Assembly (NCBI GenBank): GCA_013298805.1
Contig: JAAFIU010000016.1
Span: 1-36,059 of the forward strand
Reading direction: 5' to 3'
Length of the DNA: 36,059 nt
Source: Cytophagales bacterium
GTDB lineage: Bacteria; Bacteroidota; Bacteroidia; Cytophagales; Spirosomataceae
Below, piece by piece: positions 1-5,975 of this stretch. Each line of letters begins with the position of its first letter. Position 1 is the first letter of the stretch. The notes beneath the pieces are model-generated. The model ran no database searches. It saw only the letters and a list, made by a program, of their open reading frames with translations, and was not told the DNA's origin. The position numbers were made by a program, and so were the translations under genes.

Positions 1-594
1 CCCCAACAAGGCTCTGGTTACGGGTGGATACAATATTGCTAACTCAACCATTTTACTCTGAAAATCTTTGGGAATATTTTTCAAAATAGATAAAAAGCGA
101 TTACATAAAAAATCAATATCTGCATCAGGAATCTCTTTTACATAGCGAATTGCATCAAGAATTTGGAGTAGTTGAACATTATCTTTCGTGATTTTATTCT
201 TCTGTTTTATGAAATGGATTCTTAAATAACCTCGTTTAAAGGCAGGTCTAACTTCATTTTTACCAATAACTGTAACCGCACTAACTTGAGTCGTTAATCC
301 CAAACGATTATACATTGACAATCCCGTGAGATAGCCCACAATTTCACCATTTTCTTCCAACAAATCCTTAATCATTTCTTCTTCGTTGGGCTTCAAAACA
401 CCAAATATTGATTGTTGTGGAACATAGAATTTTCCCTTAGCAATCTTGGCAATTTCGCCAGAGGCTACTTTTCTATTCAAAGCCTTAATTGTGGCTTCTT
501 TTGAATTTCCTTCTTTGATGAAATCTTTGTAAGTAAAAATAGTGCTTTGTGGCAGCCTACTTATTTCTAAATTTATAAAATTACTTGTTTTCAT
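1..594 (-). CDS. AbiEi/DUF6088-like antitoxin-type regulator (3' end off window)
   Basis: The frame is open from an ATG at 594 down to base 1, so 198 codons are visible and the C-terminus is missing. The N-terminus (TYKDFIKEGNSKEATIKALN) looks like a short winged-helix segment. It is followed by GEIAKIAKGKFYVP and GEIVGYLTGLSMYNRLGL, the pattern of DUF6088/AbiEi-type proteins, which act as DNA-binding antitoxins of type IV toxin-antitoxin pairs. In that family the antitoxin gene comes first and represses its own promoter by binding inverted repeats, and an AbiEii nucleotidyltransferase toxin follows. The toxin would lie beyond base 1 and cannot be checked here. A perfect 36-bp palindrome and a TAnnTTTG element lie just upstream, which fits autorepression. 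The family call comes from sequence resemblance only. Some DUF6088 genes have no toxin partner. Confidence 0.75.
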   Translation of the reverse strand, partial: MKTSNFINLEISRLPQSTIFTYKDFIKEGNSKEATIKALNRKVASGEIAKIAKGKFYVPQQSIFGVLKPNEEEMIKDLLEENGEIVGYLTGLSMYNRLGLTTQVSAVTVIGKNEVRPAFKRGYLRIHFIKQKNKITKDNVQLLQILDAIRYVKEIPDADIDFLCNRFLSILKNIPKDFQSKMVELAILYPPVTRALLG

Positions 595-609
595 ATCCTA
601 TAATTTTCA

Positions 610-617
610 CAAATATA
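610..617 (-). promoter_or_regulatory. Bacteroidota -7 promoter element for the AbiEi-like gene
   Basis: On the minus strand this reads TATATTTG, an exact match to TAnnTTTG. It lies 15 bp before the ATG at 594, and the 36-bp palindrome covers the region where the -33 element should be. I saw no clear -33 TTTG outside the palindrome. Confidence 0.5.
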
Positions 618-620
618 CCA

Positions 621-656
621 AAATGTCCAGTTTTTTAATTAAAAAACTGGACATTT
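621..656. promoter_or_regulatory. Perfect 36-bp palindrome, probable operator of the AbiEi-like gene
   Basis: The left half is AAATGTCCAGTTTTTTAA and the right half is its exact reverse complement with no spacer, so all 18 base pairs match. It starts 27 bp upstream of the ATG at 594, over the predicted -17 to -50 promoter region. AbiEi-type antitoxins are known to bind inverted repeats at their own promoters, so an autoregulatory operator is the favoured reading. It could also fold in RNA and act as a terminator for the AraC gene ending at 695. No U-tract follows it, which argues against that as its only role. Confidence 0.7.
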
Positions 657-694
657 CACTTTTTATTGTACCTACGAAACATTAATATCAATCT

Positions 695-1609
695 CTAATT
701 ATAACTATGTCGGTATTCAATAGGTGTTAAATTAGTCTTACTTTTAAATAGCTTGCTGAATGATTGCGAGTATTCAAACCCTAATTGATAAGCAATTTCG
801 CTTACGGTTAAATCGGTTGTTATAAGAATCTCTTTTGCTCTTTCAATCAATTTATTATGAATGTGTTGTTGAGTATTTTGTCCCGTCAAACTTCTGAGCA
901 TATCGCTTAAATAAGAAGATGATACATTTAATTCACTGGCAAGTTTTTCGACCGTTGGCAGTGTCATGTCTGCGTTATTGGCAAAATAGTTGTCTAAAAT
1001 ACGTTCAAAATTGGTTAAGAGGTCATTAGTGGCCATCTTTCTGGTGATAAACTGGCGACTATAAAAACGGTTACAATAGCTCAAAAGTAGTTCAAGATTT
1101 GATACAATAACGTCCTGACTAAAATTGTCTAACCTTGCGTTTATCTCTTTTTGAATATTCTGAACAATCGCTTCAACGGTCTTTTCTTCTTCGTCCGAAA
1201 GATGCAGAGCTTCATTGACTGAATATGAAAAAAATCCGTAGTTTTTAATAATTTTCCCTAACTGATATTCTCTAATTAAATCAGGATGAAATAGCAACGA
1301 CCAACCATCTTTATTTCTGTTGTCCTCATTATCAATACCAATTACTTGATTTGGTGCAATGAATGACATCGTACCTTCGTCAAAATCGTAGTGATTTTTA
1401 CCGTATTTTAACTGTCCTTGAAAACTTCTTTTGATGGAAATATTGTAGAAATTGAGCAGCAGATTTGGCTTTTCTTTGTCACGAACTGAAGTAACTTGAG
1501 AATGGTCGATAAACGTAATTAGCGGATGTAGAGGTTTAGGTAATGACATCAAACGATGTAATTCCGAAACTGAATTGATGGTTTGAATATTTCTTTGGCT
1601 CTTTTCCAT
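695..1609 (-). CDS. AraC family transcriptional regulator
   Basis: This 304-residue protein has an N-terminal sensor region of about 190 residues and a C-terminal AraC DNA-binding domain (about residues 205-304). The domain carries two helix-turn-helix units, LASELNVSSSYLSDMLRSL and, after the NTQQHIHNKLIERAKE linker, VSEIAYQLGFEYSQSFSKLF. The ending (NLTPIEYRHSYN) is typical of the family. The ligand is unknown. It lies 77 bp downstream of an SDR gene on the same strand and probably regulates it, because 21-bp-spaced direct repeats sit in the SDR promoter. A frameshifted relative of this C-terminal domain lies at 15625-15854. The ATG at 1609 gives a normal N-terminus for the family. Confidence 0.92.
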   Translation of the reverse strand: MEKSQRNIQTINSVSELHRLMSLPKPLHPLITFIDHSQVTSVRDKEKPNLLLNFYNISIKRSFQGQLKYGKNHYDFDEGTMSFIAPNQVIGIDNEDNRNKDGWSLLFHPDLIREYQLGKIIKNYGFFSYSVNEALHLSDEEEKTVEAIVQNIQKEINARLDNFSQDVIVSNLELLLSYCNRFYSRQFITRKMATNDLLTNFERILDNYFANNADMTLPTVEKLASELNVSSSYLSDMLRSLTGQNTQQHIHNKLIERAKEILITTDLTVSEIAYQLGFEYSQSFSKLFKSKTNLTPIEYRHSYN

Positions 1610-1629
1610 TTTATGAAATTATACATGAA

Positions 1630-1657
1630 AATAGAGAAGCGGTAAAACTTCTCTATT
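1630..1657. terminator. Intergenic hairpin between SDR and AraC genes
   Basis: AATAGAGAAG and CTTCTCTATT form a perfect 10-bp stem around an 8-nt loop. It sits after the SDR stop (1687) and before the AraC start (1609). No run of T follows on the minus strand, so it may be a processing or attenuation hairpin rather than a full terminator. Confidence 0.45.
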
Positions 1658-1686
1658 AACTTGGTATCATTACTTTTGATTGTAAT

Positions 1687-2442
1687 TTACTTAAAACCAC
1701 CCGACACTTCAACGGTTTGTCCAGTAATAATTCTTGATTCATCAGAAGCAAAAAATACGGCCATATTGCCAATATCATTTGGGGTAGCCATACGCCCTAA
1801 TGAACTTCTATTTACAATTGATTGAATGGCCTCGGATTCTTCTGAAATTCCTAATTTTGCTACTCCATCCGTAAAAACACCACCTGGGCGAATAGAATTA
1901 ACTCGAATATTTTTTGCACCTAATTCCTGAGAAAGAGCATACGTAATTGAATCAACTGCTCCCTTAGATGCCGCATAAACAACTGAATATGGTTCTGGTC
2001 TTGTTCCCGCAAATGAACTAATATTAATGATACTACCTCCACTTGCACCAAACAGTTTGACGGCTTCTTGAGATGTGAGCAATACTCCTAAGACATTCAG
2101 GTCGAAAATGTGTCGGTACGAATCCTCCGTGAATGATTCTAATAAGGAAAATCCGTAAACACCTGCATTATTTACCAGAACATCTAAACCACCAAAAAAA
2201 TTGACGGTTTCTTCAAAAAGACGTTTGACATCCTCCTGCTTTGACATATCCCCTTGAACTGCAACGGCATTGCCGCCCGAACTGATTATTTCGGCAACCA
2301 CCGCATCAGCACTTTCTTTACTTGAAGCATAATTTACCACTACTTTTGCCCCAGATGCACCCATTTGTTTGGCAATTCCAGCACCAATTCCTTTAGATGC
2401 ACCCGTTACTACTACCACTTTGTTTTCTAATTTATTATTCAT
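1687..2442 (-). CDS. SDR family oxidoreductase (FabG-like)
   Basis: This is a classical short-chain dehydrogenase/reductase of 251 residues. The Rossmann cofactor motif TGASKGIG is at residues 13-20, NNAG at 91-94, and the catalytic set is Asn116, Ser142/143, Tyr156 and Lys160 (YAASK). The C-terminus has the usual VNSIRPGGVFTDG and ITGQTVEVSGGF segments. Enzymes of this type reduce a carbonyl or oxidise an alcohol with NAD(P)H, but sequence does not reveal the substrate. The gene lies between the azoreductase and the AraC gene on the same strand, about 96 bp after the azoreductase stop. That gap holds repeated GTTCAAAATGG boxes. Fatty-acid synthesis FabG is unlikely given the context of a dedicated AraC regulator. 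Confidence 0.93.
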   Translation of the reverse strand: MNNKLENKVVVVTGASKGIGAGIAKQMGASGAKVVVNYASSKESADAVVAEIISSGGNAVAVQGDMSKQEDVKRLFEETVNFFGGLDVLVNNAGVYGFSLLESFTEDSYRHIFDLNVLGVLLTSQEAVKLFGASGGSIINISSFAGTRPEPYSVVYAASKGAVDSITYALSQELGAKNIRVNSIRPGGVFTDGVAKLGISEESEAIQSIVNRSSLGRMATPNDIGNMAVFFASDESRIITGQTVEVSGGFK

Positions 2443-2476
2443 CGCTTTGTTTATTTGTGAAGCACAAAGGTCAGAA

Positions 2477-2527
2477 GTTCAAAAAGTTTGGCTGTGTTCA
2501 AAATGGAGTTGTTTGTGTTCAAAATGG
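2477..2527 (-). promoter_or_regulatory. Direct repeats upstream of SDR, candidate AraC operator
   Basis: The 14-bp box TGTGTTCAAAATGG occurs twice without mismatch, at 2493-2506 and 2514-2527, exactly 21 bp apart. A partial third copy (GTTCAAAA) starts at 2477. Two identical boxes two helical turns apart on one face of DNA are what AraC-family proteins bind. The nearest AraC gene is immediately downstream of the SDR. Regulation is inferred. Confidence 0.55.
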
Positions 2528-2538
2528 GTTTTAAGGTA

Positions 2539-3150
2539 TTAATCAATGACAATACTATCAATCCCTTTTTGTAATGCAGTATCTTTCACCACAGGTACAT
2601 GAAGCCCTTCTGCTCTAAATACACTAAGGTCTGACATTCCTAAAAAGCCTAAAAAAGATTGTAAATAAGGTGCTACAAAATCATGTAATTTGCCTTGCTC
2701 ATCAGTATAAATACCACCCGAACTCATGGCAACATATACTTTTTTGTCTTTTACAAATCCTATTGGTAAACCTTCTGCACTATAACCAAATGTAGTACCA
2801 CGACGAGTAATATGGTCTATCCAAGCTTTTAATGAACTGTGAATCGTGCGGTTGATTAGTGCTGCACCAATTACAATAATGTCGGCATCAAATAATTGTT
2901 TCACCAATTTGTCAGATAATTCAAGTCTTTGTTTGGTTTCATCTGTTTGATGCTCTGCGGGAGTAAACATCGCATGAAGTGTTTCAGGACTAAGATGGGG
3001 AATGTTACTTTCCACCAAATCCAAATGCTCAACTGTGCTTTCGGGATATTTTTCTTGAATTTTTTCTACAATAGCGTTACCCAATTTTCTGCTGTACGAT
3101 TGCTCACCCATGATACTGGAATTAAGCTGTAATATTTTCTTTGAACTCAT
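2539..3150 (-). CDS. azoR: FMN-dependent NADH:quinone oxidoreductase / azoreductase
   Basis: This 203-residue protein is a flavodoxin-like AzoR. The N-terminus (ILQLNSSIMGEQSYSRKLG) matches the FMN phosphate-binding loop region, HSSLKAWIDHITRRGTTF matches the conserved LKAWID..RAGxTF segment, and VYVAMSSGGIYT matches the isoalloxazine-side loop. The family reduces quinones and azo compounds by two-electron transfer from NAD(P)H in the cytoplasm. It is divergent from an HxlR-type regulator 113 bp away, with operator-like dyads between. Quinone-responsive regulators of this class controlling azoreductases are known in Bacillus (YodB-azoR1). A TAnnTTTG element lies upstream at 3179-3186. Family assignment is firm, while physiological substrates are unknown. 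Confidence 0.9.
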   Translation of the reverse strand: MSSKKILQLNSSIMGEQSYSRKLGNAIVEKIQEKYPESTVEHLDLVESNIPHLSPETLHAMFTPAEHQTDETKQRLELSDKLVKQLFDADIIVIGAALINRTIHSSLKAWIDHITRRGTTFGYSAEGLPIGFVKDKKVYVAMSSGGIYTDEQGKLHDFVAPYLQSFLGFLGMSDLSVFRAEGLHVPVVKDTALQKGIDSIVID

Positions 3151-3178
3151 TTTGTGTATTTGTTAAAATTTAATGGCT

Positions 3179-3186
3179 CAAAGGTA
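3179..3186 (-). promoter_or_regulatory. -7 promoter element of the azoreductase gene
   Basis: The minus strand reads TACCTTTG, an exact match to TAnnTTTG, 28 bp before the ATG at 3150. No convincing -33 TTTG was found. Confidence 0.5.
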
Positions 3187-3214
3187 AAAATTGTAAGTAT
3201 CGAAAAGATAGTAG

Positions 3215-3246
3215 TTTCCCAAAGGAAAGCGATTACCTTCAGGAAA
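3215..3246. promoter_or_regulatory. Twin dyads in the azoR/HxlR intergenic region, candidate HxlR operator
   Basis: Two 14-bp inverted repeats lie 18 bp apart: TTTCCCAAAGGAAA (3215-3228) and TTACCTTCAGGAAA (3233-3246). Read on the minus strand they also form an 18-bp direct repeat that begins TAATMGCTTTCCT. They lie directly upstream of the -7 element of the HxlR gene (3252-3259), over its -33 region, which suits autorepression. They are also 30-60 bp upstream of the azoreductase -7 element. Winged-helix dimers of this class bind such dyads. Confidence 0.6.
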
Positions 3247-3251
3247 GCTAT

Positions 3252-3259
3252 TATTTTTG
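3252..3259 (+). promoter_or_regulatory. -7 promoter element of the HxlR gene (possible leaderless start)
   Basis: TATTTTTG matches TAnnTTTG exactly. The ATG at 3264 is only 5 bp beyond it, so transcription would begin at or next to the start codon. Either the mRNA is leaderless or another promoter is used. Confidence 0.45.
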
Positions 3260-3263
3260 CATC

Positions 3264-3608
3264 ATGGCAACAGAAGTGACAAAAGCAGAATGTACAAGCA
3301 ATTTAAAGAATGTAATAGATGCTTTGTACGTATTAAATGGGAAATGGAAATTACCCATTGTATTGAGTTTGGTGAATGCACCAAAGCGTTTTAATGAAAT
3401 TATGAAAGATGTGGAAGGCATTTCTCCCAAAATATTGGCTCAAGAACTGAAACATTTAGAGCAAAATGAGTTGGTAGTTAGAAATGTATATGCTACCACA
3501 CCTGTGAGTATTGTGTATGAAGCATCGCCATACAGCGAAACATTGAAGGATGTTTTAAGAGCTTTGAGTGATTGGGGTGCTGGGCATAGGAAGAAAATTA
3601 TTGGATGA
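3264..3608 (+). CDS. HxlR family (winged-helix) transcriptional regulator
   Basis: This 114-residue protein is of the usual HxlR/DUF24 length. The winged-helix core includes LYVLNGKWKLPIVLSL, RFNEIMKDVEGISPKILAQ and LKHLEQNELVVR. The single N-terminal cysteine, Cys10, occupies the place of the redox-sensing cysteine of YodB/HypR-type members that respond to quinones, diamide or hypochlorite. It is divergent from the azoreductase and probably represses both genes through the dyads at 3215-3246. The cysteine position and context are visible, while redox sensing itself is inferred from the family. The start is fixed by the family alignment, and only a few bases separate it from the predicted promoter. 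Confidence 0.93.
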   Translation: MATEVTKAECTSNLKNVIDALYVLNGKWKLPIVLSLVNAPKRFNEIMKDVEGISPKILAQELKHLEQNELVVRNVYATTPVSIVYEASPYSETLKDVLRALSDWGAGHRKKIIG

Positions 3609-3725
3609 GTATTGCGTTCATAATGGCTCTTTTCGTAGAGTCTTGAAAATAAGTATCATAGTACATGAAACATTTCATTTTCTTAATTAATTTGTAAACT
3701 GTAACTGGATTAAGAGATCTGATTA

Positions 3726-4562
3726 TCAACCCAAAAAATCTTCAATCCCCTTCACTATATCCTTTGCTCCTTGCCCGTAAAGCATGGTTTGATGATTGCC
3801 CCAAACTTCCTGATATTGGCAATTTTTCATTAATTCAACGGTTTCTAAGGCAAATTCTTTGGGTAAAAGCGGAGCATTTAAAGCGTAATTCATGGTACCG
3901 TTTAGTAGAATAGCGGGTTGTGCAACGGCTTTTATATAATCCAACCACGGCTCACCGAACGAACCTTTTAGAATGGCTTCGGTCATGTTTTCGGGCGTGG
4001 AACGTTGGGTAACGGTTCCGTCCTCATTAGTCTGCACATCAGCTTGATAATAACTCAACATCGTGTCCTCCCAATAAGTCATGTATGCACCCAATTTTAC
4101 CTTTTCAAGATAAGCGTCAAAAGAAGGATAAGTCTGTCCAATCCTGCTCAAAGCGGGAATTAACATTTCTTTTGTTTGTGGATGTAAACGTGCCGCCGCA
4201 TCCAGTAGAAGCATTTTTTCGATGCGTTCTGCATGATGAAAAGCCATGTAAAAAGTCAATAAAGCTCCAAAGGAATGCCCACCGATGATACATTTTTCTA
4301 AACCCAAAACGTCCATTAATCCCAAAATATCTTGGGCGTGGTCTTTCATCGTATAGCCTTCTTTGGGTTTGTCACTTTGCCCCCTTCCCCGTAAATCGAC
4401 GGAGATAATGCGATATTTTTTGCCTAATCCTTCTTTCATTAACCCGTCAAAAGCATGAGCATTGGCGGTAAGTCCGTGCATTAAAATGACGGTTTTCCCT
4501 GCGGATTCAGAATCTAAATAATGGAGGTTAATATGGTTGGTTTGTATGGTTTTACTATTCAT
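3726..4562 (-). CDS. Alpha/beta hydrolase, cytoplasmic
   Basis: This 278-residue alpha/beta-hydrolase has the oxyanion-side HGLTANAH near residue 29, the SVDLRGRGQSDKP segment, and a nucleophile elbow GGHSFGA with Ser97. The catalytic histidine is probably in VWGNHQTMLYG near the C-terminus. No signal peptide is seen. It follows the lipase gene on the same strand with a 39-bp gap and is the last gene of the ester-utilisation cluster, facing the HxlR gene convergently. It probably hydrolyses an ester or related bond released by the upstream enzymes. Epoxide hydrolases and C-C hydrolases share this fold, so the substrate is open. Confidence 0.85.
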   Translation of the reverse strand: MNSKTIQTNHINLHYLDSESAGKTVILMHGLTANAHAFDGLMKEGLGKKYRIISVDLRGRGQSDKPKEGYTMKDHAQDILGLMDVLGLEKCIIGGHSFGALLTFYMAFHHAERIEKMLLLDAAARLHPQTKEMLIPALSRIGQTYPSFDAYLEKVKLGAYMTYWEDTMLSYYQADVQTNEDGTVTQRSTPENMTEAILKGSFGEPWLDYIKAVAQPAILLNGTMNYALNAPLLPKEFALETVELMKNCQYQEVWGNHQTMLYGQGAKDIVKGIEDFLG

Positions 4563-4601
4563 ATTTTTAATACTTTAAAAAGTCTAAATTCTAATACCGA
4601 T

Positions 4602-5609
4602 TCAAATCGGATTATGATTCTTAACCATATTTAATTGAGTGGCTGGTGTTAAATCTTTTAAGCCAAAATGACCGTAAGGAATACTTGAAAAGCTTTTTTC
4701 GCCCGTTTGGTTGGGAATTCTGCACGTATTTGTACCGTAAACGATACAGCCAAATTGTACGATTTCATCCACTGACGACCAAATGCTGTATTTATAAGTC
4801 CCTTCCGATGCGGTATTTGAATTGAGTTCGATTAAGAATGATGATACGCCATAAGGCCCGAAAAATCCGACTAAATAACCTGGATAAAACCCATTTGTAT
4901 TAGCACAAGTTGGCGTAGAACCTCCCGAAGAATAACAAGAAGTGAGTCCCTGATTTGCACCTGCAATACCCACAAAAGTATCTACGTAAGTAATTGGCGT
5001 GCCTAAATTGTAATTTCCACCCGCTAATAAATCGCTTGCGGCACCGCCTTTAATTGCTTTTCTGGCTAAGGTTACGCCCATCGAATGACCCACAATATCT
5101 ACTTTGGTAGCACCTGTGTAAGCTTTTACGGCTTCAATAAATTTTCGGATTCGGGTTAAATATTCTTTGCTGTGGTATTGTTGTCCTGATAAAAGTGCGT
5201 TGGAAGGCCCCCAAGTGATGGCGTAAACTTCTGAACTTTTATAGCCATTTGCGGTGAAATAATTAATAGATTCTGTCCACCCTGTTTGTCCAACACTGGT
5301 GCCAACCGCTTTGTCTGAATTTCCATGAATAAATATAACAGGTTGATTTACAGGAGTATCCGTGTCGGATGTTTTGCCGCCGTAACTAAACCCTGCTCCT
5401 TGTGGAAAGTTGTAAGAACCGTAACCGTTGTTGTTTAACCACGTTTGAAAGTGGCTTGTCAATTGCGAAGTAGCAGGATTAATGGCACTTATTTTAGCGG
5501 CTTTTATTGAATTTTGAACCGTTGGGAATACCTCAGTGGTGATATTTTCGCACGAAAATACTGCCAATAAAATGGCGGATGAGAGAAGGACTTTTAGCTT
5601 TTTCATCAT
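4602..5609 (-). CDS. Secreted class-2-type lipase, lipoprotein
   Basis: From the ATG at 5609 the protein has 335 residues. A further upstream ATG at 5675 would add 22 residues of non-signal sequence, so I prefer 5609 (or 5606), where MKKLKVLLSSAILLAVFSC gives a clean lipoprotein signal with Cys20 as the lipidated residue. The mature part has VIFIHGNSDKAVG, the nucleophile elbow VDIVGHSMGVTLARKAIKGG (Ser176), and a late His in YGHFGLKD, resembling the Pfam Lipase_2 group of extracellular lipases/esterases. It is likely tethered to the cell envelope, where it hydrolyses acyl esters. It lies between an acyl-CoA synthetase and an alpha/beta hydrolase on the same strand, which suggests released acids are activated inside the cell. 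Four cysteines in the CYSS...TCAN and GCIV...NTCR segments could form disulfides. Confidence 0.82.
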   Translation of the reverse strand: MMKKLKVLLSSAILLAVFSCENITTEVFPTVQNSIKAAKISAINPATSQLTSHFQTWLNNNGYGSYNFPQGAGFSYGGKTSDTDTPVNQPVIFIHGNSDKAVGTSVGQTGWTESINYFTANGYKSSEVYAITWGPSNALLSGQQYHSKEYLTRIRKFIEAVKAYTGATKVDIVGHSMGVTLARKAIKGGAASDLLAGGNYNLGTPITYVDTFVGIAGANQGLTSCYSSGGSTPTCANTNGFYPGYLVGFFGPYGVSSFLIELNSNTASEGTYKYSIWSSVDEIVQFGCIVYGTNTCRIPNQTGEKSFSSIPYGHFGLKDLTPATQLNMVKNHNPI

Positions 5610-5725
5610 TAAAAAATTTAGTTTGAGAAATGTTTTGGATATGCTGATTTTATGATGATATACAGATGTAAGCAAGCGATAAAGCAGAATTTCAAAAGGT
5701 TTTATTTTTCAGAATTTAAGCAATA

Positions 5726-5783
5726 AGAAGGAGGAAAAATTGTACAAAAAAGATGAAGTGTAAATCAATTTTTGCCTCCTTCT
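5726..5783. repeat. Long imperfect hairpin upstream of the lipase
   Basis: AGAAGGAGGAAAAATTG (5726-5742) pairs with 5766-5783 over 17 bp with one bulged G, around a 23-nt loop. It lies between the acyl-CoA synthetase stop (5974) and the lipase start (5609) and could end the upstream transcript or shape the lipase leader. On the plus strand the left arm carries AGGAGG. No T-run follows on either strand. Confidence 0.5.
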
Positions 5784-5841
5784 GTGAGTTTAATAGGGTT
5801 GGGTAAGTTGTTCAAATCAACCATTTAAGGAACGTGTAAAC

Positions 5842-5975
5842 AATAAGTTATAACGGTTTCTAAGTTTCTTTTACTGATATTTCGACGGTATTTTTCGGTC
5901 AATAGCTCTGCTATTCCTCTCAAAATCCCCTCAAACTATCAATAAAATAATTCATACAAACCATTACAACTTATT
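5842..5975. repeat. 134-bp element with 18-bp terminal inverted repeats
   Basis: The left end AATAAGTTATAACGGTTT (5842-5859) matches the reverse complement of 5958-5975 at 16 of 18 positions. Between them is a smaller hairpin, AATAG-CTCTG-CTATT, at about 5901-5915, and no open frame. The right end overlaps the stop codon of the acyl-CoA synthetase (5974-5976). This may be a small MITE-like element or a long terminator structure. Copies elsewhere in the genome would decide. Confidence 0.45.

Noticed and set aside
1687-2442. Fatty-acid synthesis FabG
   Set aside because: No other fatty-acid synthesis genes are near and the gene has its own AraC regulator, so a generic SDR call is safer.
3609-3725. 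Terminator between the convergent HxlR and hydrolase genes
   Set aside because: Only weak dyads of 5-6 bp were found, with no T-run.
4597-4610. Palindrome CCGATTCAAATCGG at the lipase stop codon as an operator
   Set aside because: The stem is 6 bp and overlaps the coding end. It may help termination, but there is too little to call a regulatory site.
5610-5675. Upstream ATG at 5675 as the lipase start
   Set aside because: It would put 22 non-signal residues before a clean lipoprotein signal peptide beginning at 5609.
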